Notes: a model not told the origin generated them from the letters alone. A stretch of DNA of 64,000 nt from JADJNY01 sp046349615 (GCA_046349615.1 JAXMBZ010000012.1:118152-182151), one strand, 5' to 3'. Positions 16,369 to 27,202 are shown, numbered from the stretch's first letter. Numbers and translations are program-made.

Positions 16369-17805
16369 TCACCGCTTCGGCTCGAGGAACGCGAGCGTCA
16401 CCTGCCCGCGTTGCTCCGCCGTCTTGCCGCCGTAGCCTTCGAGCGGATTCCCGACGAGCGCGAAGCCGTCCGCGCGGAGCTCGAGCTCCTTCGGCCGCGT
16501 CTTCGCGTGCAAGACGAGCATCCCGTTCGCGTCCGTGCGCCCCGCGCTGCTCCCGTCGAGCAAGACCTCGACGTTCGCGAGCGGCCGCGCCGTCGGATCG
16601 CGCGCGAGCACGAGGAGCCTCGTCGACCAACCGGGCTCGAGCTCGACGTGCGCGACGCGCGCGCCGTCCTGTTCGACGAACGCGGTCTCGTCGCCGAACG
16701 CGGGCGCGTGATCGTCGGCCCACAGCGACCACTGGAACGCGCCCTGCAGCGGAAACGTGCCGAGCTCGATCGGCCCCGTGTGCAGGAACACTCCGTTGTC
16801 CTTCGACGGGGTCAACGCGATGCGACGCACCTGGAAGCGCTCGATCGGCTCCTTCGTGCGCGCGTCGACGACGTGGAAGACGAGCGGCAGAGCGCGCTCG
16901 CGGTCGTAACGCAGGAACGAGAGCCCCGCGATCGGCGGCGACACGCGCAGCGACGGCGGATGCCAGCGGAAACCGTCGAGCGCGGAGAGCGTGAGCTCGT
17001 ACTCGCCGCGCGGCACGTCGCGGAACACGAACGCGAGCGTCGGCGCGCCGTGCGCGTCCTCGCCGCTCTCGAGCTCGGCGCGCAACGCGAAGAACGGATC
17101 GTCGACGCTGACGAGGTCGAGGAGCACCGCGCCCTTCCGCGGGAGCGTCTCCGCGGTCCACGCGCCGCTCTCGGACTCGAGCACGCCGCGCACGTCGCCC
17201 GCGAGCTCGACGTCGCCGCGCACGAAGCCGAGCTCGAGCGCGCGCAGGCCGTCGAGCACGTCGCCGTCGAGCTCCGGCGGCGTGCCGACGAAGCGCCAAC
17301 CGTTCGGCGCAGCGATCTCGAGCGTGCAGCGACCCGCGCACGAGAAGCGCGCTTCGAAGCGGCCGTCGCGCCCGCTCGTCGCTTCGGCGAGCACGGTCTC
17401 GCCCGAGCGGAACACGACGCGCGCGCCGGGGAGCGGACGACGGCCCGCGACGTCCTCGGTGGATTCACCCGGACGACGCACGAGCAGCGCGGAGGCGGTG
17501 CCGCGCACCTGCGCGGCGATCGTCTCGAGCGCCGGGGCACGCGTGAGCTCGGTCTTCGCGGGCGGCGGCGTACTCGGCTTCGGCGCGCTCGCGTGCTCGG
17601 CGGCGGGCGTCGTAGGCTCGGGCTCATGCGCGCGCGACGGAGCGGCCGTCGAGCGCGCGTGCGTGGATTCCGCGGGCGGCGGCGCGTCGCGCGGCGCGAG
17701 CTCGACGCGCGGCGCCGGTGCCACGATCGCGTCGATCGTCTTCCACAGGAGGAAGCCGAGTCCCGCGAGCACGACCACGAGCAGTCCGAGCGCGAAGCGA
17801 CGCAT
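16369..17805 (-). CDS. membrane-anchored carboxypeptidase-regulatory-like protein
   Basis: The 478-residue protein has an N-terminal membrane segment (FALGLLVVVLAGLGFLLWKT), then about 80 residues rich in Pro, Ala, Thr and Glu that look like a wall-spanning linker, then beta-sandwich units: LPGARVVFRSGETVLAEATS, GRFEARFSCAGRCTLEIAAP, RDVPRGEYELTLSALDGFRW and RPLANVEVLLDGSSAGRTDA. It resembles the three plus-strand genes before it but is read towards them, so it is not in their transcript. No enzyme motif is present. It could be a periplasmic binding or sensor partner; this is inference from the fold only. Confidence 0.72.
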   Translation of the reverse strand: MRRFALGLLVVVLAGLGFLLWKTIDAIVAPAPRVELAPRDAPPPAESTHARSTAAPSRAHEPEPTTPAAEHASAPKPSTPPPAKTELTRAPALETIAAQVRGTASALLVRRPGESTEDVAGRRPLPGARVVFRSGETVLAEATSGRDGRFEARFSCAGRCTLEIAAPNGWRFVGTPPELDGDVLDGLRALELGFVRGDVELAGDVRGVLESESGAWTAETLPRKGAVLLDLVSVDDPFFALRAELESGEDAHGAPTLAFVFRDVPRGEYELTLSALDGFRWHPPSLRVSPPIAGLSFLRYDRERALPLVFHVVDARTKEPIERFQVRRIALTPSKDNGVFLHTGPIELGTFPLQGAFQWSLWADDHAPAFGDETAFVEQDGARVAHVELEPGWSTRLLVLARDPTARPLANVEVLLDGSSAGRTDANGMLVLHAKTRPKELELRADGFALVGNPLEGYGGKTAEQRGQVTLAFLEPKR

Positions 17806-17880
17806 GCAGGATGAGATACCGCGTGCGGCGCGGCTTGACTACGACGACGGAGGTTCTCGCGCTCGACCGCCTTCGACGCG

Positions 17881-17916
17881 CGAGGCCGCGGCGCTCGTGG
17901 GAGCACCGCGGCCTCG
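17881..17916 (-). terminator. hairpin downstream of a secreted-protein gene
   Basis: CGAGGCCGCGG and CCGCGGCCTCG form a perfect 11-bp stem with a 14-nt loop, 38 bp past the stop of the next minus-strand gene. The outer arm and adjoining loop (CGAGGCCGCGGCGCTCG) are repeated in the hairpin near 19.3 kb, which follows another gene for a protein with the same C-terminal domain. Confidence 0.5.
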
Positions 17917-17954
17917 TTTCTTCCTCTCCGCGTATCGCGGGCGTACTCAGGACG

Positions 17955-19070
17955 TCAGGGCGTCCACGTGATCGACCAACCGTTCGTGTAGTTGCTCGTC
18001 GCCGGCGTGCAGAAGCTCGCGGAGTTGCGGTACCAACCTTGGTAGTGCCGCGTCCCGCCGACCGCGGGGATCGCGCCGCGCACGGAGATCAGCGGGTCGC
18101 CGGCGACGCCGAAGCCCCAATCGCTCGCGCCGCCGACCGAGTTCTTCGTGCCGATGCGGATGATCGAACCGTTGACGCAGAGCAGACCGTCGTTGAGCTG
18201 CGAACCGTTGCCGCCGTTCTGCTGCACCGTGCCCTGGAAGATGATCGCGGCCGCGGTCGCGGGGAGGTGCGAGAGATGCAGCACGAGGCTGTCGTTCGCC
18301 ACGCTCGGTGTGCCGCTCGCTTCGATGCGTCCGCCGTTTCCGGTCGAGTTCGCACAGCCTTGTCCGGGCTGACCTGCCTGGCCCGGATCGCACGGACACG
18401 CGGCTCCCGTTCCGTCGCCGAAGCAGTACGCCGTGCCGGGATTGCCGCCGCCCGTACCGCAGTGCGCGCGGTACTTCACGTAGACGACCCAGTCGCCGCT
18501 GACGCCGAGCAGCTGCGCGTCGTACCAGCCGCTGAGCGGGAAACCGACGGCCTTGACGACGTTGCGACCGGGCGTGATGCCGTTGTTGTCCTCGACCATG
18601 CTCGGCCCGTACGGCGGCGTGTTGTTCGAGTTCGCGAAGCGCAGCGTGACCGTGAACGGCTGCGTGTTGATCGTGATCGGCGTGCCGCCGGGGCCTTGGT
18701 TCTCGACGTCGAATTCGTTGACGAAGCCGTCCGTCATCTGCGGCGCGCCGAGCGTGAAGAGCTGTCCGCCCGCCGCAGGATTCGGCAGACCCGCGCCGTA
18801 GATCACGATCGAGTCCTCGATCGTCGGGAGCGCGCCGCCCGACTGCGAGCCCCACGCGATGCCGATCTTCGTGATCTCGATCGGGAAGTCGCCCGCGGGG
18901 ATGCCCGTGAAGACGGTGCCGGCCTCCTCGCTCGCGACGAAGCACGGACAGGTGATCGTGCCTGCGCCCGTGGAGACTTGGATCGGTCCAAGCTCGGGGC
19001 AGACCTGCGCACGAGCGGGGAGAGCGAGCGCGGCGAGGACGAAGGGGAAGCAGGCGCGGAGCGAGACCAT
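17955..19070 (-). CDS. secreted protein with planctomycetal Cys-rich C-terminal domain
   Basis: The 371-residue product starts with a signal peptide (RACFPFVLAALALPARAQ). About residues 25-195 are a beta-rich domain without a known match. From about residue 200 it carries a domain also found in two other proteins of this window: CFGDGTGAACPCDPG, GQGCANSTGNGGRIEASG, IIFQGTVQQNGG, DGLLCVNGSIIRIG, HYQGWYRN and the terminal ATSNYTNGWSITWTP. The conserved Cys residues probably form disulfides outside the cytoplasm. The domain sits at the very C-terminus each time, as a sorting or surface-attachment module would; that role is inference. The ATG is chosen because the signal peptide starts there; 90 upstream in-frame codons are not credible. 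Confidence 0.75.
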   Translation of the reverse strand: MVSLRACFPFVLAALALPARAQVCPELGPIQVSTGAGTITCPCFVASEEAGTVFTGIPAGDFPIEITKIGIAWGSQSGGALPTIEDSIVIYGAGLPNPAAGGQLFTLGAPQMTDGFVNEFDVENQGPGGTPITINTQPFTVTLRFANSNNTPPYGPSMVEDNNGITPGRNVVKAVGFPLSGWYDAQLLGVSGDWVVYVKYRAHCGTGGGNPGTAYCFGDGTGAACPCDPGQAGQPGQGCANSTGNGGRIEASGTPSVANDSLVLHLSHLPATAAAIIFQGTVQQNGGNGSQLNDGLLCVNGSIIRIGTKNSVGGASDWGFGVAGDPLISVRGAIPAVGGTRHYQGWYRNSASFCTPATSNYTNGWSITWTP

Positions 19071-19279
19071 GGCGGTACCTCTCGAAGACCGGAGCGGGGG
19101 GAGAGCGGGAGGAGCGCGAAACACGCTCCGACTCCAGGCTAGGGGGGCGCGCGCGAAAGCGTCAAGGAAGGTGCAGAGCACGGTCTTCCCCGATCGAGGT
19201 CGAGGCGAGTCTCGCGGCGGATCGATGCCGACGCCTGCGCGTGGATTTCCGCTCGCGGTCGACGTGGTCCACGAAAGCA

Positions 19280-19311
19280 CGAGGCCGCGGCGCTCGCGCG
19301 TCGCGGCCTCG
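19280..19311 (-). terminator. hairpin downstream of a second secreted-protein gene
   Basis: CGAGGCCGCG and CGCGGCCTCG form a perfect 10-bp stem with a 12-nt loop, 41 bp past the stop of the following minus-strand gene. It shares CGAGGCCGCGGCGCTCG with the hairpin near 17.9 kb, so either the gene-plus-hairpin unit was duplicated or the hairpin is a repeat. Confidence 0.5.
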
Positions 19312-19352
19312 CTGCGTTCGACGCGCGTGCCTCGCGGCACGCGGTCAGGGTT

Positions 19353-21419
19353 TCAAGGCGCCCACGTGATCGCGACGCCGTTCGTGCGGTTGCTCGTCGC
19401 GGGCGGGCAGAACGCACTCGACGGGTTGCGATAGAAGCACTGGTAGTAGTACGTCCCGCCCGACGGGCTCACGCTGCCGCGCAAGCTGATCGGGAGATCA
19501 CCGGGGTACGGATACCAGCTCGCGCCGCCCGCGACGCCTTGCAGCGTGAGGCGCACGATCGAGCCCGTCACGCAGCCGAGACCGTCGTCGACGATCACCG
19601 GCGCCATCTGCGTGTCGCCCTGGAAGAAGATGCAGACGCCGCCGGTCATGCTCGACGCGTCGAGGCGGGCCGTGTCGCTCGCGACGCTCGCGTTGCCCGA
19701 CGCGACGAGCAGGCCGCCTGCCGGGAAGCCCGAGTTCGCGCAGCCGTGGCCGAGTGCGCCGTTGTTGCCGCACGGGCACGCGGCGCCCGAGCCGTCGCCG
19801 AGGCAGAACGCGCTGAAGGAGGAGTTGCCGGGGACGTCGCCCGTCGTCGTCGCGTCCGCGGGGATGCCCGGCTTCCACAGGCCCATCGTGAGCACGCCCG
19901 TGACCGGCGCGACGTCCGCGTCGAAGCGGAAGTTGTACATCGTGCCCCAGCGAATCGCGTTCGCGTTGGCGTCGGTCGACTGCGGATCACACGCCCACGT
20001 GAGCGCGCTCGCGGTGCGCGTCGCGGGCCAGTCGGTGCCCGCGAAGTTCGCGCTGCCGTTGCCGTCGCCGTCGTGGTACGCGATGTCGTGGAAGCCGACG
20101 TTCGCGACGTTCGCGCCGCTCGGCACGGGCACGCTGAACGAGCCGACGTTGCGGTCGGCGTTCATGTTGTAGACGGCGTACTCGTAGTGCCACTGACCGC
20201 CGCCGAGGCTCGTCGCCTTCGAACCGACGACGACGAGGCCGTCACCGGGGACCTGCACGTCGTTCAGCGTGACGCCCGTTTCCGCGAGCGCCCATGCGCG
20301 GATCGCGGGCTGCGCGCGTGACGTGACGCCCGTGAACGTGAAGGAGAAATCGGTCGTGCCGGCGCACGTGAGCTCGCGCCACGACGAGTTGTTGTTCTGG
20401 TTGCCCGCGGCCGAGTCGTCGGCCGTGACGTACTGGCCTTCGCCGAAGTAGCGCACGGTCGAGCCGCCGCCCGTCGCCTCGAGCTCGCTCACCGGCATCT
20501 GGCACCGGCGCGCGATCGCTCCGCTCCACGCCGGGTTCGCCGGCGGATACGGGAACACGCCGGTGTGCGCGTTCACCTGCCAGTTCGGGCCCGCGCCGGA
20601 TTGACCGCCGTTGAGTCCCGAGCCGTAGGTGTCCGAGCACCCGACGCCGAGGCCGCCGCCGCCGCCCTGGCACGTGCAGCAGAGGTTGCCCGCGGTCGCG
20701 GCGAACGCGTGCTTGAGCCACGACGCGCCGAGCTGCTCCATGCGGCCCGCGCCGTTGACGACCTTGAACTTGTAGACGTTCTGGCGAATCACGGGATGCG
20801 CCGGCGTGCTGGCGACCCACACGAGCACCTGCGTGCCGATGTTGCACGACGTCGTGCCGAGCGCGACCGCGTCGATGCCGCCCGACGCCGCGACGTTGAG
20901 CACGTCCGTCATGTCGCCGACGATCACGTCCGGGCCCGTGTTCGTGCCGCACGGCGGCGGAGGAACCGCGGAGGCGATCGCGAACGAACCCGTGTAGGTG
21001 GTCGCCGCTCCGTAGGACCCCCAGCGGATCATGTAGACGTTGCCTGCGGTCACGCTGAACGTGACGGAGGACTGCAGACCGCACGAGTCGTCGTTGCACA
21101 CGAGCGGCTGCACGACGGGACAGCCCGCGCCGGTGAACACCTGCACGACGGTGTCGACGGAGACCGTGCCGCACGAGCTGACGCTCGCTCCGCCCGTCGC
21201 GGGAGCGGTCCACTCGAACCACACGTCGTTGTGGACGGTCGTGCAGCCGGTCTGCGGCTGCGGACTGTCGGTCGCACCGACGTTCGAGACGGGAAACGTG
21301 CCGAAGCCCGAGAGAACGGTCGCCGTGGCGCAGTCGTTCGAGCCTTGCGCGAATGCCGCCGTCGCGAGCGCAACGGTCGCGGACAGGGCTGTTCCGAAAC
21401 GGATGAAGCGGGATTGCAT
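19353..21419 (-). CDS. large secreted protein with planctomycetal Cys-rich C-terminal domain
   Basis: The 688-residue product has a signal peptide (RFGTALSATVALATAAFAQG). About residues 25-150 resemble a bacterial pre-peptidase-type beta domain (NDCATATVLSGFGTFPVSN, VHNDVWFEWTAPATG, VVQVFTGAGCPVVQPLVCND). A large central region of about 380 residues is unrecognised but contains GNLCCTCQGGGGGLGVGCSD and a sequence reading WHYEYAVYNMNADRNVGSFS. The last 165 residues are the shared C-terminal domain: CLGDGSGAACPCGNNGALGH, GCANSGFPAGGLLVASG, CIFFQGDTQMAP, DGLGCVTGSIVRLT, YYYQCFYRN and ATSNRTNGVAITWAP. It is likely a surface or periplasmic protein; its activity is unknown. It is read in the same direction as the smaller relative, 282 bp upstream of it. 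Confidence 0.78.
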   Translation of the reverse strand: MQSRFIRFGTALSATVALATAAFAQGSNDCATATVLSGFGTFPVSNVGATDSPQPQTGCTTVHNDVWFEWTAPATGGASVSSCGTVSVDTVVQVFTGAGCPVVQPLVCNDDSCGLQSSVTFSVTAGNVYMIRWGSYGAATTYTGSFAIASAVPPPPCGTNTGPDVIVGDMTDVLNVAASGGIDAVALGTTSCNIGTQVLVWVASTPAHPVIRQNVYKFKVVNGAGRMEQLGASWLKHAFAATAGNLCCTCQGGGGGLGVGCSDTYGSGLNGGQSGAGPNWQVNAHTGVFPYPPANPAWSGAIARRCQMPVSELEATGGGSTVRYFGEGQYVTADDSAAGNQNNNSSWRELTCAGTTDFSFTFTGVTSRAQPAIRAWALAETGVTLNDVQVPGDGLVVVGSKATSLGGGQWHYEYAVYNMNADRNVGSFSVPVPSGANVANVGFHDIAYHDGDGNGSANFAGTDWPATRTASALTWACDPQSTDANANAIRWGTMYNFRFDADVAPVTGVLTMGLWKPGIPADATTTGDVPGNSSFSAFCLGDGSGAACPCGNNGALGHGCANSGFPAGGLLVASGNASVASDTARLDASSMTGGVCIFFQGDTQMAPVIVDDGLGCVTGSIVRLTLQGVAGGASWYPYPGDLPISLRGSVSPSGGTYYYQCFYRNPSSAFCPPATSNRTNGVAITWAP

Positions 21420-21637
21420 GGGGTGAACCTCCGAGAGAGCTGGGACTCGAATCGGAGGTCGAGTCTACGGCTGCGTCGTCAACTCGCCAGGGAGCGCACG
21501 AAACTCGCGAAGCCGCGTGCACGCGATTCGAGCGCTACGCCGACGGCGTGCGGAAGCGCCCCCTCCCTCTCGGGGTCGCCGTGCGGCGGCGCGCGAGCAG
21601 CCGGTGCGCGGCGAGCGAGGTCGCGCACCCTCCGTGC

Positions 21638-24600
21638 TCAGAGCTTCCGCTCCGCCTTCTTGCGCTCGAGCATCAGCACCTTCGCGTCGGGGTCGACGAC
21701 GAGGCGCTCGGGCTCGAACGCGCAGCGGAGGTGGAGCTTCTTCGTCTCGCCGGCGCCGAGCGTCGTGCTCGCGCGCGACTCCTGCCATGCGTTCGCGGAC
21801 TTCGCTCGCTCCGTGCCGTTCGTGGACGCGGCGAGCACGGCGGGGTCGTTCGGTCGCGTGCCGGGCTTCGCGTCGTCTTTGGGCCAGCGCTCGCCGCGCA
21901 CCGCGGCGATCTCGACGGGCATCGTGCTCGTGCCGCGGTTCGTGAGTTCGAACTCGACCTCCCACGCGCTCGGCGCGGCGTCGGACTCGGCGGAGGGGCC
22001 GGAGCTCGACGGGTGGACGCTCGTTGCGACTGCTGCGTCCGCGACGCGCGTCTTCGTCGCCGAATCGATCGTGTAGCGCGGCACGACGACCTCGAAGTAC
22101 CACTGCTTCGTGAACGCGTCGAACGCGTCCTTGTCCTCGGCGTGCTCGCGCAGCACCGCGAGGTAGTCCTCGATCAACGGATGGTCGGGCCCGTTCTCGA
22201 AGCGCGCGATGAGCTCCTTGCAGCCCGCGAGCATGCGCTCGCGGCCCATGTGGTTCATCAGCATCCACGCCGCCCAGCCGCCCTTGTCGTAGAGCACCGT
22301 CGTGTCGCCCGGACGTCCGCCGGTCAGCTTGACGAGCGGCTTCTCGCTGTCGACCTGGCGGTCCTTGCCGTACGTGTCCTCGATCTTCGTGAGGAACGCG
22401 ATGCGCTCGCGCTCGCCCTGCATCGCCTCCATGAGCAGCGCGACGGAGAAGTGCGCCATGCCCTCGGAGAGCACGTCCCCGCCGGGGCCGATGCCGGGCG
22501 AGAGCATGTTGCCCCACCATTGGTGCGCCGCTTCGTGCGCCGTGACCATGAACGCGGCCTGCGCGTCGGGCTTGCTCTCCGTGAGGAAGCCGATGTTCTC
22601 GCTGAACGTGATGTTCGTCGGGAAACCCTGCGCGTAGCCCGCATGGCCCGCGAACTCGGAGAGCTTGAGCTCCTTCCAAGGGAACGCGCCGAACCACGCG
22701 CCGTACCACTTCCGCGCGCCGTCGAGCGCGGAGAGCATCTCGTCGACGTTGTACGCGTGCTTCGGGTGGTAGTAGAGCGCCGTGCCCGTGCCGCGCTTCA
22801 CCGCCCACTTCCCCGCGATCACGTTGGCGAAATCGACGGGGTGGTCGCTCACCCACGTGACCGTGCGCTTGCCGTCGGCGACGCGCTCGTCGACGAGCTC
22901 GCCGACGGAGTTCGCCTGGTACGCCTCGGGCAGCGTCACGGTGATGCGCGTCGTGAGCGTCGTGTTGTTGCCGAAGCCGCCTTCGGTGACGCCCTTCCAA
23001 TGGTCCTCCGGCCACTGCTTCGGGTCGGGCGTGTGTTCGGCGTCGAGGCCGAAGCCGTCCTGGAATCCCATCAGCGGCACGAAGCTCGGCGTGAAGGCCG
23101 TGAGCACGGCGCCCGAGGACGCGATGAACTCCTGCACGTTGCCGCCGTTCTTCGTCGCGCCGCCGGGAAACGTGCCCTCGAACGCGAAGCCGAGCACGAG
23201 GGAAGCGCCCGGCGCGAGCGGAGCGGGCGGCGTCACGATCACGAGGCCCGCGCGGTCCTCGGGCTCGATCTTCGCGCCGTCGAGCGTCCACGCGATCTCG
23301 CGCCAGTGCGGACCGCGCGTCACCGCGAAGCGTGCGATCGGCTCCTGTTGATCGTTGAGCAGCGTGAACGCGCCCTTGGAGCGCAGGAAGTGACGCGGCG
23401 GGTCGAGCTCGAGCTCCTCCTGCAGCGCCGTGATCGTCGGCTTCTTCGCGTCCTTCCACGTGAGGACGTTCTTCTTCCAGTAGTCGAGCCCGGCCTTCTC
23501 CGCCTTCGAGCCCTGCGTCCCGTCGCGCACGTCGAGCGCGAGCACGGAGAAGAGCGCCGCGGGCGGGATCCAGAACGGCGCGAGCGCGAGCGCCGAGCGC
23601 AGGAGGCGCGCGGGCTTGAGGCGCTCGAGGACGCTCGCCGCGTCGCGGCCGCGCCGCGGGAACGCGCGCACCGCGAGGGCGAGGAAGAACACGGCGAGCG
23701 CGAGGTACGCGAGCCGATTCAGCAGGAGTTGGCGCCCCGTGAGCTCGAACAGCGCGAAGTCGCTCCACCGCACGGCGCCCCACAGGTTCCAGTTGCTCGC
23801 CCAGGTGATCTGGTCGCGCATCTGGAACCAGCCGAGGAGCACGAGCACGCCGAGCGCGATGCCGTACGTCGCATAGCGGTTGCGCGAGAGCGCGAAAGCG
23901 AGCGTCACGAACGCGCTCCACACGACGAACGTCGGCACGACGAGGCCGCCCCACGTGATCAAGAACGGAGCGAGCTCGATCGCGACCTTTCCCTGGACGA
24001 GCTGCACGATCACGCACGCGACGAACGCCGCGAGCAGGATCACGCCCGCGACGGCGCAGTTCGCGAGCGTCTTCCCGAACAAGATCGACGCCGAGCGCAC
24101 GGGAGTCGCGTAGTAGATCGGCGCGAGGCCGCGCGCGCGCTCGCGCTCCAGCGACTCCGTCGTGTAGAAGGTGAGCAGCAGGCACACGCACAGCGTGATC
24201 GTGTTCACGCTCCCCGCGGCGGCCGTGCCCGACGTCACGAGCAGCGGCGTGTCGAACGCGCCGGTCTTCACGAGGAACGTGCCGATGATCTGCAGGAGGA
24301 TCAGCGGGACGAAGATGTAGAGGCCGGGCTGGCTCTTGAGCTCGGCGAGCTCCGCGCGCGCGACGTGCACGATGCCGGCGAAGAGCGTCGGCGGCGTCGC
24401 CAACTGCGGCTCGAGCGCGCCGAGCGCGGGGCGGACCTCCGCCGGAGCCGCCGTCGTCGCGCGGGCGGCGCTCGCCGCCGTGACGCGCGACGCGCGCTGG
24501 GTGCGCTCGAGACGCACCTGCACGAGGCCGACGCTCGCCAGTCCGAGCGCCGCGAAGGCGATGCGGCTGAGGACGAAGCTCGCGTCGAGGCCCACGAACT

Positions 24601-25416
24601 CCGCGTTGTAGAACTCGACGCCGCGGTCGACCTTGAGCCACGTCTCGTTCAGCCACCGCCAGCCCGCGGGGTCGACGAGCATGAGGAAGCGATTCCAGGC
24701 CTGCGACAGCCACGCCGGCGAGAAGTCCCAGAGGAAGAAGATGCTGACGAGCAGGAGCGCCGTCGGCAGCAGGAACACGAGCACGGGCTTCTTCGTCCAC
24801 GTTCCGACGAGGAGGCTCGTGCCCGCGAGGAACACCATCACGGGCAGCGCGAACACGACCATCGGAACGAGGTAGTTCGCGAGCGAGAACGGTCCGACGA
24901 ACTCCGCGCTCTGCGCGCTCACGAGGACGTGGTTGCAGAGCGCCGCGGACGCCGCCTGGAACAGGAGCGCGATCCCGAACATCGCGCACACCGCGGTGAA
25001 CTTGCCCCACACGTACTCGCCGATCGTGAGCGGCGTCGCGTGCAGGAGCTCGCCGATCCGCTGCTCCTCGTCGCGCAGGACCGTGAGCCCGAACGCGACG
25101 GCGACGAAGAAGCCGTGCACGAGCAGCGCGAGGATCGCCTGCAGCTGCGATTGGGCGAACATCGACGTGATGAACGCCTTCTTGCCGCCGACCTCGGAGT
25201 CGCCGCTCATGATGCGCATGTCGCCCGTCGAGAGGCCGAACGAGATCAGCGCGAGGATCAGGAGCAGCATCCAGAACAAGGGACGCCGCAGGTGGAAGCG
25301 CAGGTCGAGGCGCGCGACCTCGAGGTAGCGCGCGAAGCTGCCGCCCGATGCGCGCGTCGACGCGGAGAGCGACGCGGGAGCGCGCGCGCCGAGCAACGGA
25401 GACGGAGTCGAGCTCA

Positions 25417-25417
<1 letters not shown>
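21638..25417 (-). CDS. ABC transporter permease fused to M1-family aminopeptidase
   Basis: The 1,259-residue protein has two ABC-2-type permease modules. The first spans about residues 30-310 (FWMLLLILALISFGLSTGDM; LLVHGFFVAVAFGLTVLRDE) and the second about 350-640 (GLYIFVPLILLQIIGTFLVK; LCVCLLLTFYTTESLERERA). A large C-terminal domain like M1 metallopeptidases follows, with ITFSENIGFLTES in the place of GxMEN and the zinc site H961-E-A-A-H965 with E985 in LSEGMAHFS. The peptidase part is probably outside the membrane. Fusions of this kind occur in several phyla; the substrate is unknown. The ATG overlaps the ATPase stop as ATGA, so the two subunits are translationally coupled. A GTG one codon earlier is also in frame. 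Confidence 0.88.
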
Positions 25418-26331
<914 letters not shown>

Positions 26332-26531
26332 GGGGAGGCGCTGATGCGAGGCGTGGTGTTCTCGGGAGAAGCGCAACGGCGTCGCGCGAGGGAAGGTCGC
26401 GCGGCGCCGGTGGTCGAGCTGCGGGAAGTGCGTCGGTGGGTGTGGGGTATTCTGCGGGGGCGCCGAGGGCGGTGGGCGGGAGAGGCGGGGTGGGAGCGAA
26501 GGCGGGGGAGGTGAAGGGCAACGGACGGAGG

Positions 26532-26620
26532 GGAGCAACGGAACACATTTGGGTGCTACCGCATCCCAGACTCCGTGCTCTCCCTGGGCCGGAGGACCGG
26601 CCCAGGGAGAGCACGGAGTT
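26532..26620 (+). repeat. dispersed structured element, copy 2 (long AGGA-capped hairpin)
   Basis: The leader GGAGCAACGGAACACA ... GGGTGCTACCGCATC is followed by a hairpin with a perfect 22-bp stem (26571-26592 with 26597-26618) and loop AGGA; an A-T pair and a G.T pair extend it by two. Compared with copy 1 near 7.1 kb, leader and apex are conserved while both outer arms have changed together, so pairing is kept. Here it lies in the 364-bp gap between two divergently read genes, so it is not simply a terminator. The rest of the gap (26332-26520 and 26625-26680) shows nothing recognisable. Confidence 0.75.
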
Positions 26621-26684
26621 CGACTTGGGAGAGGGGAGGGCGCGCGGCATGCTGCGGGCGCGCGGCGAGACGGTCGGGGTCGAT

Positions 26685-26693
26685 GGAGGTGAT
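26685..26693 (+). promoter_or_regulatory. near-perfect ribosome-binding site
   Basis: GGAGGTGAT matches the 16S rRNA tail over nine positions, with 6 nt between GGAGG and the ATG. Most genes in this window have weak or no such site, so strong translation of the small lipoprotein gene that follows is likely. Confidence 0.7.
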
Positions 26694-26695
26694 CG

Positions 26696-27130
26696 ATGAA
26701 GGCGTGGATCTGCGGTGTCGTGATGGGGGGAGTCGTCCTGGGTTGTTCGCACGAGGAGTCGAGCGCGGCGGAGGGGACGAAGTCCGTGTCCGAGCGGGCG
26801 CGGGAGGCGGTCGATCGGGCGAAGGGGGTGGCGGAGGAGACGAAGGCGGGGATCGCGGAGCGCATGCGTGAGTGGAAGGGGGCGTCGCAGGACGCGCTCG
26901 ATCGGCTCGACGCGCGGCTCGGCGAGTGGAACGCGAAGGCGAAGAGCGCGACGGGGGCGGAGAAGGAACGGCTCGAGGGGCTCGTGAAGGAGCTCGGGCC
27001 GCGGCGGGAGGAGCTCGCGAAGAAGCTCGAGGAACTCGAGCGCGGTGGGGCCGACGCGTGGGCGAAGTACCAGCCCGAGCTCGAGCGGATGCTCGACGAG
27101 GCGAAGAGGAAGCTCGACGGATCGAAGTGA
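26696..27130 (+). CDS. small coiled-coil lipoprotein
   Basis: The 144-residue product has a lipoprotein signal (VVMGGVVLGCSHEE, Cys at 17) followed by a single long amphipathic helix rich in Glu, Lys and Arg: SERAREAVDRAKGVAEETKA, ALDRLDARLGEWNAKAKS and ELAKKLEELERGGADAW. This is the build of a periplasmic coiled-coil anchored to the membrane, somewhat like apolipoprotein-like or Lpp-type spacers. It has no partner gene next to it and is divergent from the ABC ATPase. It has an unusually good ribosome-binding site, so it may be abundant. Function is unknown. Confidence 0.75.
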   Translation: MKAWICGVVMGGVVLGCSHEESSAAEGTKSVSERAREAVDRAKGVAEETKAGIAERMREWKGASQDALDRLDARLGEWNAKAKSATGAEKERLEGLVKELGPRREELAKKLEELERGGADAWAKYQPELERMLDEAKRKLDGSK

Positions 27131-27202
27131 CGCGCGGTCACGCGTGAGCCGGGCGCGTGTGCGAGTGACGCGCGGTCACGCGTGAGCCGAGCGCGTGTGC
27201 GT
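27127..27202. repeat. two tandem copies of a 38-bp palindromic unit (possible terminator)
   Basis: Units 27127-27164 and 27165-27202 differ at only two positions. Each contains GTGAC-GCGCG-GTCAC, a 5-bp inverted repeat, followed by a GC-rich tail ending GCGCGTGTGCG. The first unit includes the stop codon of the coiled-coil lipoprotein gene. The array lies between two genes read towards each other and could end both transcripts. Two units are too few for a CRISPR array. Confidence 0.6.

Noticed and set aside
26532..26620. The hairpin element considered as a MITE or insertion-sequence remnant
   Set aside because: No terminal repeats with flanking target duplication are visible at either copy, so mobility is left as one option only.
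27127..27202. Short palindromic tandem repeats considered as a CRISPR array
   Set aside because: Only two abutting units without spacers and no cas genes nearby.
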